DNA of 64,000 bases, from positions 62,001 through 126,000 of the forward strand of contig NZ_OMOJ01000007.1 of NCBI RefSeq assembly GCF_900302505.1. The letters are read 5' to 3'. The stretch is from Pseudoprimorskyibacter insulae (GTDB taxonomy: Bacteria; Pseudomonadota; Alphaproteobacteria; Rhodobacterales; Rhodobacteraceae). Positions 50,034 through 58,087 of this stretch are shown one piece after another; the stretch's first letter is position 1, and every line of letters starts with the position of its first letter. The translations under genes were made by a program, and so were the position numbers. The notes under the pieces are model-generated. The model saw nothing but the letters and a program-made list of their open reading frames with translations, was not told where the DNA came from and searched no databases.

Positions 50034-50744
50034 CTAACCTTTAAGACGCTGGAAAAACGCAGACAAACCGCCACCGGCGGGTTTCGCGGTTTCGGGCGCC
50101 GGGTCTGCTGCGGCTTTGGGTGCCGCGCCAGAGGGCCGGGGGCTCATGGCGCGGATTTGGTTGGCCACGGTTGCCACAATCGTCGCGCCACGGTTGCCCG
50201 ACAGGCTGCCATGTTCCGGCGTATAAAGCGCGATGCCGATCATATAGCCGTTGTGCGACATAGCGGCCCGCCAATGGGCCTGATCCCCGCCTGCAAGCAC
50301 GGCGTCGCCATAAAGGCCCAAATGCGCCAAGGACACGCCATCGCGGATTTCGCCCGCGATCAACGGGGCTTTGACCGCGCTGGCCAATTCTTCGGGCGTG
50401 GGGGGCGTTTCGCCTTTTCGGTTGGTGGCAATCGAGACGGTGACAATCGCCGGGTCGGTGCTGTCGATACCGTCATTGCCGATAATGCCGCGACAACTTG
50501 CAATCAGGGCAAAGCTGCGTGTTCCACCGGTGGCCAAAGACGCCTTGTCGATGCAGTACCCGTCAGGCCCCGCGACGATGATCTTGCCGCGCGCCAGTTT
50601 GGCCTTGGTTAGTGCTACGCCCTGGGTTTTGCTCTGCGCGGCGGCGAACCCCTTGCCCGGAGCGGACGCATCATCCGGCGGGGTGCTCAGCGTACACGCC
50701 GACACCGCACCACAAACCACCGCCAACCGGAGCCATCCCATCAT
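50034..50744 (-). CDS. Predicted lipoprotein
   Basis: A 236-residue exported protein. The signal peptide (MMGWLRLAVVCGAVSAC) ends in the lipobox AVSAC, so it is probably lipid-anchored. The mature part has a central domain with VALTKAKLARGKIIVAGPDGYCIDKASLATGGTRSFALIASC and two further cysteine-free beta stretches, then a low-complexity Ala/Pro tail (PSGAAPKAAADPAPETAKPAGGG) and SAFFQRLKG. Two ATGs in a row (50744, 50741) are possible starts; 34 codons upstream in frame look non-coding. It is divergent from accD. Function unknown. Confidence 0.7.
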   Translation of the reverse strand: MMGWLRLAVVCGAVSACTLSTPPDDASAPGKGFAAAQSKTQGVALTKAKLARGKIIVAGPDGYCIDKASLATGGTRSFALIASCRGIIGNDGIDSTDPAIVTVSIATNRKGETPPTPEELASAVKAPLIAGEIRDGVSLAHLGLYGDAVLAGGDQAHWRAAMSHNGYMIGIALYTPEHGSLSGNRGATIVATVANQIRAMSPRPSGAAPKAAADPAPETAKPAGGGLSAFFQRLKG

Positions 50745-50949
50745 CACACCAGCGCCCCACGCACCTTTCGGCCCCCCAGCGCAACATGCGCCGGGCAACC
50801 TGCCTACATTTCCGGCAAAATCTAGACCAGCCGACCACTTATTCACAAGCGGCTTAAGCAGGCTCTGCCTGTCCGGTGTGCCGCTAGCGTTGCATTTCTT
50901 TCCGCTGCGGCTTAAGTGAGCGGCACGTCAGGGAACTGGAAAGCTGCAG

Positions 50950-51879
50950 ATGAACTGGATCACCAACTACGTCCGCCCCCGGATCAACTCGATCTTCTCG
51001 CGCCGTGAAGTGCCCGAGAACCTTTGGACGAAGTGCGATGAATGTGGGACCATGCTGTTCCACCGCGAAATTTCGGACAACCTCTTTGTCTGTTCGAATT
51101 GCAGCCATCACATGGCCATCACGCCTCGTGAACGGTTCGATGCGCTGTTTGACGGCGGCATTTATGTCGATGTGCCCGTGCCCGATCCGGTGGCTGACCC
51201 GCTGCATTTCCGCGACCAGAAGAAATATCCCGACCGGATGAAGGCCGCGCAGAAAAAGACCGGCGAAAAAGAAGCCATGCTTGTTGGCGAAGGCGAAATT
51301 GGCCGCACGCCGATCGTTGCCGCGGCGCAGGACTTTGGCTTTATGGGCGGGTCCATGTCGATGTTTGTCGGCAACGCGATCATCGCCGCTGCCGAACGCG
51401 CGGTTGAGCTGAACCGCCCTCTGGTGCTGTTCTCGGCGGCCGGTGGGGCGCGGATGCAGGAAGGCATTCTTGGCCTGATGCAGATGCCCCGGACCACCAT
51501 CGCCGTCCAAATGCTCAAAGAGGCGGGCCTGCCCTATATCGTTGTGCTGACACATCCCACGACCGGTGGTGTAACGGCCTCCTATGCGATGCTGGGCGAT
51601 GTGCAGATTGCCGAACCCAACGCGCTGATCGGCTTTGCCGGTGCGCGCGTGATCGAACAGACGATCCGCGAAAAGCTGCCCGAAGGGTTCCAGCGCGCCG
51701 AATACCTGCTGGAACACGGCATGCTGGACCGCGTGACCGACCGTCGCCATCTGCGTGATGAGTTGGTCACCATTATTCGTATGCTGATGGGGATGACCCC
51801 GCCGGTGCAGGGTGATTTGCCCGCGCCCGAGGACACCCCGCAACTGGCCGAAGCGCCTGCGGATAAGCCCAAGAAATGA
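50950..51879 (+). CDS. accD: Acetyl-CoA carboxylase carboxyltransferase subunit beta
   Basis: A 309-residue subunit that, with AccA, moves the carboxyl group from biotin to acetyl-CoA in the first step of fatty-acid synthesis. The N-terminal zinc ribbon has Cys29, Cys32, Cys48 and Cys51. The carboxyltransferase core shows [60 protein letters not shown]. Its stop overlaps folC by four bases, the usual accD-folC pair. Confidence 0.97.
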   Translation: MNWITNYVRPRINSIFSRREVPENLWTKCDECGTMLFHREISDNLFVCSNCSHHMAITPRERFDALFDGGIYVDVPVPDPVADPLHFRDQKKYPDRMKAAQKKTGEKEAMLVGEGEIGRTPIVAAAQDFGFMGGSMSMFVGNAIIAAAERAVELNRPLVLFSAAGGARMQEGILGLMQMPRTTIAVQMLKEAGLPYIVVLTHPTTGGVTASYAMLGDVQIAEPNALIGFAGARVIEQTIREKLPEGFQRAEYLLEHGMLDRVTDRRHLRDELVTIIRMLMGMTPPVQGDLPAPEDTPQLAEAPADKPKK

Positions 51880-53150
51880 CTGAGCCGACGTCTGACGTCA
51901 TCCTTGAACGGATGATGCGCCTGCATCCCAAGGTCATGGATCTGACCCTGGATCGGGTCTGGCGTCTGCTTGAGGCATTGGGCAACCCGCAAAACGACAT
52001 GCCGCTGGTGATTCACATCGCCGGAACCAACGGCAAAGGCAGCACGCAGGCGATGATCCGCGCGGGGCTAGAGGCGGACGGCAAGAAGGTCCACGCCTAT
52101 ACCTCGCCGCATCTGGCCCGGTTTCATGAACGCATCCGCTTGGCCGGAGAGTTGATTTCAGAACCCGCGCTGACCGCGTTGCTGGACGAATGCTATGAGG
52201 CTAACGGCGGCGAGCCGATCACCTATTTCGAAATCACCACCTGCGCCGCCATTCTGGCCTTTGCCCGCACCCCTGCCGATTACACCTTGCTAGAGGTTGG
52301 ATTGGGCGGGCGTCTGGATGCCACGAACGTCGTGGCGCATCCGGCGCTGACGATCATCACGCCCGTTTCCGTCGACCATCAGCAATATCTTGGCGACACG
52401 CTGGCCCAAATCGCCGGCGAAAAGGCCGGGATAATGAAGCGCGATGTGCCGTGCATTGTCGGCCCGCAAGAAGACGACGCGCTGGATGTGATCGAACGTC
52501 AGGCCTTCCGCGTTGGCGCACAGATTCTGGCGCATGGTCAGCATTGGCATATCCAGCCCGAACATGGGCGTCTGGTCTTTAGCGATGAACAGGGGCTGCG
52601 CGAAGTGCCCTTGCCGGTGCTGCCCGGCGTGCATCAATACCAGAACGCCGGGGCCGCGATTGCCGCGCTTCGGCACCTCGGGGCGTCCGATGATGCGCTA
52701 GAGGCGGCGATGACCAATGCCTATTGGCCCGCCCGGATGCAGCGCCTGCGTAGCGGTGAGTTGATCGACATCGCGCCTATGGCCGAAATTTGGCTGGACG
52801 GAGGGCACAACCCGGCCGCTGGCATCGCCATCGGCGCGCATTTGTCCGGTCTGCCGGATCGCAACACGCATCTGATCTGCGGCATGCTGAACACCAAGGA
52901 CGTGCGCGGCTATATGCGCCCCTTGGCCGGTCATGCCGCAGATCTGCACGCCGTCTCGATTCCCGGAGAGGCGGCAACCCTGAGCGCAGAAGAAACCGCT
53001 AAGGCCGCAACAGACGTCGGCATCACGGCGCATGTGTCCGGTTCGGTCGAAGACGCCTTGCGGAAAATCGTGGCCGAAACGCCCAATGCGCGGGTGCTGA
53101 TTTGCGGTTCCCTATACCTTGCAGGCGCGATTCTACGAAAGAATCAATAA
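51876..53150 (+). CDS. folC: Bifunctional folylpolyglutamate/dihydrofolate synthase
   Basis: A 424-residue Mur-ligase-family enzyme that adds glutamate to dihydropteroate or folates using ATP. The P-loop [16 protein letters not shown] lies near residue 46, followed by [17 protein letters not shown], the metal-binding [45 protein letters not shown] and a C-terminal domain with [11 protein letters not shown]. Start ATG overlaps the accD stop. Its last codons contain two GANTC sites of the cluster described separately. Confidence 0.97.
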   Translation: MTEPTSDVILERMMRLHPKVMDLTLDRVWRLLEALGNPQNDMPLVIHIAGTNGKGSTQAMIRAGLEADGKKVHAYTSPHLARFHERIRLAGELISEPALTALLDECYEANGGEPITYFEITTCAAILAFARTPADYTLLEVGLGGRLDATNVVAHPALTIITPVSVDHQQYLGDTLAQIAGEKAGIMKRDVPCIVGPQEDDALDVIERQAFRVGAQILAHGQHWHIQPEHGRLVFSDEQGLREVPLPVLPGVHQYQNAGAAIAALRHLGASDDALEAAMTNAYWPARMQRLRSGELIDIAPMAEIWLDGGHNPAAGIAIGAHLSGLPDRNTHLICGMLNTKDVRGYMRPLAGHAADLHAVSIPGEAATLSAEETAKAATDVGITAHVSGSVEDALRKIVAETPNARVLICGSLYLAGAILRKNQ

Positions 53151-53220
53151 AAGAATCGAATGATATCGGTAAGATTCGCGAAATCGCCCATTTCGCGAAT
53201 CACTGATTCTTGACTGATTC
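53129..53220. repeat. Cluster of seven GANTC (CcrM-type) sites
   Basis: GATTC or GAATC occurs at 53129, 53141, 53153, 53173, 53197, 53205 and 53216. Chance expectation is about one per 256 bp. The sites at 53173 and 53197 are the ends of a perfect 12-bp inverted repeat (53173-53184 with 53190-53201). The last two flank the -35 box of the promoter at 53210. GANTC is the target of the alphaproteobacterial CcrM methylase. Confidence 0.8.
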
Positions 53221-53239
53221 GCATCGAATAAGGTATATC
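53210..53239 (+). promoter_or_regulatory. Sigma70-type promoter downstream of folC
   Basis: TTGACT (53210-53215), an 18-bp spacer and TATATC (53234-53239). The predicted transcription start is near 53247. GATTC lies immediately upstream and immediately downstream of the -35 box. No protein gene follows. Confidence 0.6.
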
Positions 53240-53246
53240 TGTTTTC

Positions 53247-53467
53247 GAAGCGTTTCAGGGGTCGGCAACGGCTAGGACGCAAGGGCAGTTAGACGACATC
53301 TTGGTTTGGTATCAGTCTTGCACATGCTTGTGTGCAATCGGGTCCTTTGTGCCTTGTCGCCGCCCCCTGAGACTTCTCTTTCTGGGCGCTGGCAACAGTG
53401 TCGGAAAACGACAGGCAGACCAAATTCCGAGCAGCCTAAATGGGGTCCTTCGTGGACCCCTTTTTTT
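53247..53467 (+). ncRNA. Candidate structured non-coding RNA of about 220 nt
   Basis: Bounded by the promoter at 53210-53239 and a strong terminator. Long-range pairing: 53255-53269 (UCAGGGG, CGGC, AC) with 53356-53370 (GU, GCCG, CCCCUGA), 13 pairs with two one-base mismatches. Inside lies a perfect 7-bp hairpin TTGCACA/TGTGCAA (53318-53337). Downstream are a stem with GCAA tetraloop (53387-53400) and a TGTCG-gaaaa-CGACA hairpin (53399-53413). The last 32 bases are antisense to the end of cueR. It does not match what I know of 6S, SRP, RNase P or tmRNA. No likely short coding frame was found. Confidence 0.5.
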
Positions 53468-53861
53468 CGTCCATCCCCAAGTGCGACAGATCGCTGAGGA
53501 TCGGGCAATCGGGCCGGTTGTTGCCGGGGCAGGCGCGGGCCAGTTCAGTCAGGGTGTCATGCATGCTTTGCAGTTGGGCCAGTTTTTCTTCGATCTGGGT
53601 GATATGCTGTTCGGCAATCTGTTTCACATCCGCACTGGCGCGGCCTTTGTCCTCGTACAGTGCCAGCAAGGCGCGGCAATCTTCGATGCTGAACCCCAAG
53701 GCGCGGGCGCGGGCCAGAAAGGCCAGTTTGTGCAGGTCCGTGGCGTCGAATTGACGATAGCCATTGGCCCCGCGACGTGCCCGAACCAGCCCGATATCTT
53801 CGTAATAGCGGATGGTCTTGGCGGGCAGCCCCGCCTGATCTGCGACCTCTTTGATGTTCAT
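53436..53861 (-). CDS. cueR: MerR-family copper-responsive regulator CueR
   Basis: A 141-residue activator of copper export genes. The N-terminal winged helix is MNIKEVADQAGLPAKTIRYYEDIGLVRARRGANGYRQF. The dimer helix and the metal loop follow; the Cu(I) ligands are Cys111 and Cys119 in CPGNNRPDC, the CueR arrangement. It lies four bases after copA and probably shares its transcript. A MerR-type promoter lies upstream of copA. Its last coding bases double as the terminator hairpin of the rightward RNA. Confidence 0.93.
   Translation of the reverse strand: MNIKEVADQAGLPAKTIRYYEDIGLVRARRGANGYRQFDATDLHKLAFLARARALGFSIEDCRALLALYEDKGRASADVKQIAEQHITQIEEKLAQLQSMHDTLTELARACPGNNRPDCPILSDLSHLGMDEKKGSTKDPI
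53442..53467 (+). terminator. Strong intrinsic terminator of the candidate RNA
   Basis: GGGGTCC (53442-53448), loop TTCGT and GGACCCC (53454-53460) followed by seven T residues. It lies within the 3' coding end of cueR on the other strand. Confidence 0.85.
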
Positions 53862-53865
53862 GGGA

Positions 53866-56346
53866 TCACTCCGCCGGGGTTGGGATTGGGCAAACTTCGG
53901 CCTCGGTGCGCGGGTCTTCTTTCAACACCGGCTGAACCCGGCGTAGGCGCAGCGCGTTGCTGACCACGAACACCGAGCTGAGCGCCATGGCGCCGGCGGC
54001 CAGCATCGGCGACAGCAGCAACCCGAATGCCGGGTACAGTACCCCCGCCGCGACCGGGATCAACACAACGTTATAGCCAAAGGCCCAAGCCAGGTTCTGG
54101 CGGATGTTGCGCATGGTGTGGCGCGACACCGTCAGCGCGTTCACCACGCTTTTCGTATCGCCCGAGGACAGGATCACATCACCTGCCTCAATCGCGATGT
54201 CGGTGCCGGTGCCCATCGCCATGCCAACGTCGGCCTCGGCCAAGGCGGGGGCGTCATTGATCCCATCGCCGACAAAGGTGACCGGCCCGAATTCATCCCG
54301 CAACTGGCGCACGGCATCGGCCTTGTCGCCGGGCAGAACCTCGGCGCGGATATCGTCAATGCCAAGATCGCTGGCGATGGCCTTTGCCGTGGCTTTGCTA
54401 TCGCCGGTGATCAGCGCGACCCGCAAACCGGCCTGTTGCAACGCGGCAATGGTGGCCTTGGCATCGGATTTCAGTTGATCCGCAACCGACAGCGCCGCCG
54501 CCAACGCACCATCAATTGCCACCAGAACCGGGGTTTCGCCGCGCGATGCGGCCTCATCCAATGCGGGTTGAGCGGCATCCACTTCAATCCCGGCATCTTT
54601 CATCAATCGGACATTGCCGATCAGCACGGTCCGGCCATCAACCGTCGCTTTCAACCCATGGCCCGCGACGGCCTCGACCTCGGCCTTCAAGATCGGGCGG
54701 GAGTTGGCCGCAACCAAGGCCCGCGCGATCGGGTGCTCGGATCGGTCCTCGGCGCTGGCGACCAGTTGCAGGACGTCGTCATATGCGGCCCCGCCAAACA
54801 GCGCATGGCTGCTCAGAACGGGCGTGCCGCGTGTCAAAGTACCGGTCTTGTCGAAGGCGATGACCTTGGATTCGCCCAGCCGTTGCAGCGCGTCCCCCTT
54901 GCGGAACAGCACGCCCAGTTGCGCGGCGCGCCCCGTGCCAACCATGATTGATGTCGGCGTCGCCAGACCCATTGCACAAGGGCAGGCGATGATCAGCACC
55001 GAAACCCCGGCGACCAAGGCATAGGACAGCACCGGGCTTGGCCCGAACAGCAACCAGACTAGCACCGTCAGCGCGGCAATCCCCATGACCACCGGCACGA
55101 AGATGCGCACAACCCGGTCGGCCACCGCCTGAATCGGCAGTTTCGCCCCCTGCGCCTGTTCGACCATCGCAATGATGCGGGCCAGAACGGTATCGCTGCC
55201 AACGCGGGTGGCGCGGAAGGTCAGGCTGCTTTGGCCGTTGACCGTACCGCCCGTCAGCGCTGCGCCTTCGGCCTTTTCCACCGGCAGCGGTTCGCCCGAG
55301 ATCATGCTTTCATCGACGTATGACCGGCCTGTCAGAACCTCGCCATCCACGGCGATCCGTTCGCCGGGGCGCAGATGAATGATGTCGCCCGGCGCAATCG
55401 CCTCAACCGCGATCTCCTCAATTGCGCCGTCACGTTCCACCCGCGCCGTGTCAGGCCGCAGGGTTTGCAGCGCGCGAATGGCATCACCCGTACGCCCTTT
55501 GGCGCGGGCTTCAAGCCAGCGGCCCAGCAGGATCAGCGTGATGATGACGCCCGCAGATTCGAAATAGACCGCGCGGCCTTCCTCGGGCAGCAGGCTAGGC
55601 AAGAACAACGCGACGGTCGAATAGCCCCAAGCGGCCAGCGTGCCCAAGGCCACAAGGCTGTTCATATCCGGCGCGCCCTTGGTCAGAAGGGGCAGGCCAA
55701 TGCGATAGAACTGACGGCCCGGCCCGATCATGACCAACGTAATCAGAATGAACTGAGCCAGCAAAAGCGGCGTCGCCCCGATCAACCCATGAAGCCACAT
55801 GTGGAACGGCGGATAAAGGTGCCCGCCCATTTCTGCGATGAACACCGGCAATGTCAGAGCCGCCGCGAACAGAGTCTTGCCCCGCAACGCGGCCAGCGCG
55901 GTCTTGGCCTCATCGGTTTGGGGCTTGGCGCTTGGGGTGTTCAGCGCGGCCTCATAGCCCGACGCTTTCACTGTCTTGACCAAGGTCTGCGTTTCAACCG
56001 CGCCCTTCAAAATGGTCACATCGGCCATTTCCGTCGCCAGATTGACCGAGGCGGACAAGACCCCCGGCACTTCCGCCAAGGCGCGTTCCACCCGGCCAGA
56101 ACAGGATGCGCAGCTCATGCCGTTGATTTTCAGGCGAACCGTGGCTTCGACGGCCGGATAACCCGCGCCGACCAAGGCCTTTTGCAGATCGGCACTTGAT
56201 GCGCTGCCGCTGACTTGGGCCATCTTGTTGGCGATATTGACGGACGCTTCGGATACACCGGCAGTCCCGGCCAGCGCACGTTCTGCGCGGCCTGCGCAAC
56301 CGGCACAACTTAGACGGCTAACTTCGAATCGTAGGGCTTGTGACAT
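53866..56346 (-). CDS. copA: Copper-exporting P-type ATPase CopA
   Basis: An 826-residue P1B-type pump that exports Cu(I). Two N-terminal heavy-metal domains carry CAGC (near residue 15) and CASC (near residue 80). The membrane core has the CPC metal site (LIIACPCAMGLATPT), the phosphorylation site DKTGTLT, and the hinge GDGINDAPALAEADVGMAMG. Eight membrane segments are expected. GGAGG lies five bases ahead of the ATG at 56346. The promoter has the 19-bp MerR-type spacing, so CueR control is well supported. cueR follows after four bases. Confidence 0.97.
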   Translation of the reverse strand: MSQALRFEVSRLSCAGCAGRAERALAGTAGVSEASVNIANKMAQVSGSASSADLQKALVGAGYPAVEATVRLKINGMSCASCSGRVERALAEVPGVLSASVNLATEMADVTILKGAVETQTLVKTVKASGYEAALNTPSAKPQTDEAKTALAALRGKTLFAAALTLPVFIAEMGGHLYPPFHMWLHGLIGATPLLLAQFILITLVMIGPGRQFYRIGLPLLTKGAPDMNSLVALGTLAAWGYSTVALFLPSLLPEEGRAVYFESAGVIITLILLGRWLEARAKGRTGDAIRALQTLRPDTARVERDGAIEEIAVEAIAPGDIIHLRPGERIAVDGEVLTGRSYVDESMISGEPLPVEKAEGAALTGGTVNGQSSLTFRATRVGSDTVLARIIAMVEQAQGAKLPIQAVADRVVRIFVPVVMGIAALTVLVWLLFGPSPVLSYALVAGVSVLIIACPCAMGLATPTSIMVGTGRAAQLGVLFRKGDALQRLGESKVIAFDKTGTLTRGTPVLSSHALFGGAAYDDVLQLVASAEDRSEHPIARALVAANSRPILKAEVEAVAGHGLKATVDGRTVLIGNVRLMKDAGIEVDAAQPALDEAASRGETPVLVAIDGALAAALSVADQLKSDAKATIAALQQAGLRVALITGDSKATAKAIASDLGIDDIRAEVLPGDKADAVRQLRDEFGPVTFVGDGINDAPALAEADVGMAMGTGTDIAIEAGDVILSSGDTKSVVNALTVSRHTMRNIRQNLAWAFGYNVVLIPVAAGVLYPAFGLLLSPMLAAGAMALSSVFVVSNALRLRRVQPVLKEDPRTEAEVCPIPTPAE

Positions 56347-56372
56347 TGCAACCTCCGGGCTTGTTGCAATCT

Positions 56373-56403
56373 CAGATAGGGGTTCCAGTCACGGGAAGGT
56401 CAA
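56373..56403 (-). promoter_or_regulatory. CueR-type promoter of copA-cueR
   Basis: Minus-strand TTGACC (56403-56398) and TATCTG (56378-56373) are separated by exactly 19 bp, the over-long spacing that MerR proteins correct. The spacer holds the dyad CCTTCC...GGAA, matching the core of known CueR sites. Confidence 0.75.
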
Positions 56404-56423
56404 GGGCGAAGGTCGAAATTCTT

Positions 56424-57023
56424 TCACTCAGGCAAATCAGCCGACCGGATCACCGGGAAAAACGCGCCGCCCGACCACAGACCGAACCATTTTTCGCCCG
56501 CGTGGTCATGGTGTTGGCCAAGATCCACCAAGCGGTAAAAGCTTTTGCGGTCAATCAGCGCCTCAAGGTTGGCGCGGACCAGAACATAGGGCGACGGTTC
56601 GCCTGCATCGTCATAGCGCACCGTGATCGGGTGATCCGGGCCAGCGGTGACCGAGTCGCCGACATGGGTGGTAAACGTCAGCGCCTGTTGGTCGCCTGCG
56701 CCATCCACGGTGAAATCGGTCGCCACAAAGGGCGCGTCATCCACGGTGATGCCGACCTTTTCGATCGGCGTGACCAAAAAGTAATCGTTCCCATCCTTGC
56801 GCAGAATCGATGAGAACAATTTGACCATTTCGAACCGCCCAATCGGCGTTCCAAGGTAGAACCATGTCCCATCCCGCGCGATGCGCATGTCCAAATCGCC
56901 GCAAAACGGCGGATTCCACAGGTGGACCGGCGGCGGACCTTTGCGCGAAGCGGCGCGAGCCGAGGCGACGAGGCTATTCGCCGAAGGTCTTACACCATTT
57001 TGTGTTGTCATAGCTTTTGCCAT
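56424..57023 (-). CDS. DUF1285 protein
   Basis: A 199-residue protein of the DUF1285 family. The typical start of the domain is visible: PPVHLWNPPFCGDLDMRIARDGTWFYLGTPIGRFEMVKLFSSILRKDGNDYFLVTPIEKVGITVDDAPFVA (about 31-101). The C-terminal part reads YVLVRANLEALIDRKSFYRLVDLG. No enzymatic role is known. The ATG at 57023 is preferred, with AAGG just ahead; MTTQNG at 57008 is an alternative. It is divergent from the MoxR cluster and reads toward copA. Confidence 0.88.
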   Translation of the reverse strand: MAKAMTTQNGVRPSANSLVASARAASRKGPPPVHLWNPPFCGDLDMRIARDGTWFYLGTPIGRFEMVKLFSSILRKDGNDYFLVTPIEKVGITVDDAPFVATDFTVDGAGDQQALTFTTHVGDSVTAGPDHPITVRYDDAGEPSPYVLVRANLEALIDRKSFYRLVDLGQHHDHAGEKWFGLWSGGAFFPVIRSADLPE

Positions 57024-57079
57024 TTGCCTTATGCGGGATACACTCTACGCAACTATATAGGTTTTCGAGGAGTGTTGTC

Positions 57080-58087
57080 ATGACCGGTGCAGACAATCTG
57101 ATCGCTGATATCGAAGGGCTGGAGGCCAAATTGGCCGAGGCAAAGGCGGCGATTACGCGGCGTTTCATCGGTCAGGAACAGGTGGTCAACCTGACACTGT
57201 CCGCGTTGCTATGCGGGGGGCATGCCCTGTTGATCGGTTTGCCGGGGCTTGGCAAGACGCGTCTGGTGGAAACGCTCTCGACCGTGATGGGGCTGGATGG
57301 CAACCGCGTTCAGTTCACACCAGACCTGATGCCCGCCGATATCCTTGGGTCCGAAGTTCTGGAAACCGGGGCCGATGGCACGCGGGCGTTCAAGTTCATT
57401 CCCGGCCCGATCTTCTGTCAGCTTTTGATGGCCGACGAAATTAACCGCGCCAGCCCGCGCACGCAATCGGCGCTGCTTCAGGCGATGCAGGAACGTAAGG
57501 TTACCGTGGCGGGCGAAGATCGGACGCTTGGGATGCCGTTCCATGTGCTGGCCACGCAAAACCCCATCGAACAAGAAGGCACCTATCCCCTGCCCGAAGC
57601 CCAGCTTGACCGGTTCTTGGTGCAAATCGACGTGGCCTACCCGGACCGCGAGACCGAACGCGCGATCCTGATGGCGACGACCGGCGTTGCCGAAGACGAT
57701 GCCCATCAGGTCTTTACCGCCGATGAACTTTTGGCCGCCCAGACCCTGCTGCGCCGGATGCCCGTGGGCGAGGCCGTTGTTGAGATGATCCTTGATCTGG
57801 TGCGCAGCTTCCGCCCGGATGATCCATCCTCGCCAGAAGCGGTGCGTGATCTGGTGGCGTGGGGGCCGGGGCCGCGTGCGGCGCAGGCCCTGATGCTGAC
57901 GGTCCGGGCGCGGGCATTGTTGGAAGGGCGGCTTGCCCCGACGCCTGATGATGTTCTGGCCATGGCGAAACCGGTTCTGGTGCACCGTATGGCGCTGACC
58001 TTTGCGGCCCGTGCGCGCGGCGAAAGCCTTGGTGCGTTGATCGATCAAGTCGCCGCCGACCTGACCCGCACGGAGGCCGCTGCGTGA
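57080..58087 (+). CDS. MoxR-family AAA+ ATPase
   Basis: A 335-residue AAA+ ATPase that acts as a chaperone with VWA-domain proteins. Walker A is GLPGLGKTR (residues 53-61), Walker B LLMADEINRASPR, and the sensor region FHVLATQNPIEQEGTYPLPEAQLDRF is standard MoxR. GAGGAG lies seven bases ahead of the ATG at 57080. The next gene begins inside its stop codon, so this heads a coupled four-gene unit: MoxR, DUF58, DUF4159 and VWA-like protein. Confidence 0.95.
   Translation: MTGADNLIADIEGLEAKLAEAKAAITRRFIGQEQVVNLTLSALLCGGHALLIGLPGLGKTRLVETLSTVMGLDGNRVQFTPDLMPADILGSEVLETGADGTRAFKFIPGPIFCQLLMADEINRASPRTQSALLQAMQERKVTVAGEDRTLGMPFHVLATQNPIEQEGTYPLPEAQLDRFLVQIDVAYPDRETERAILMATTGVAEDDAHQVFTADELLAAQTLLRRMPVGEAVVEMILDLVRSFRPDDPSSPEAVRDLVAWGPGPRAAQALMLTVRARALLEGRLAPTPDDVLAMAKPVLVHRMALTFAARARGESLGALIDQVAADLTRTEAAA

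Noticed and set aside
53324-53470. Short ATG frame inside the candidate RNA
   Set aside because: No ribosome-binding site, unusual composition and it runs through the terminator; a non-coding RNA is the simpler reading.
53301-53963. Open frame opposite cueR running through the candidate RNA
   Set aside because: Most of it is antisense to cueR, it has no ribosome-binding site, and it would read through the terminator hairpin.
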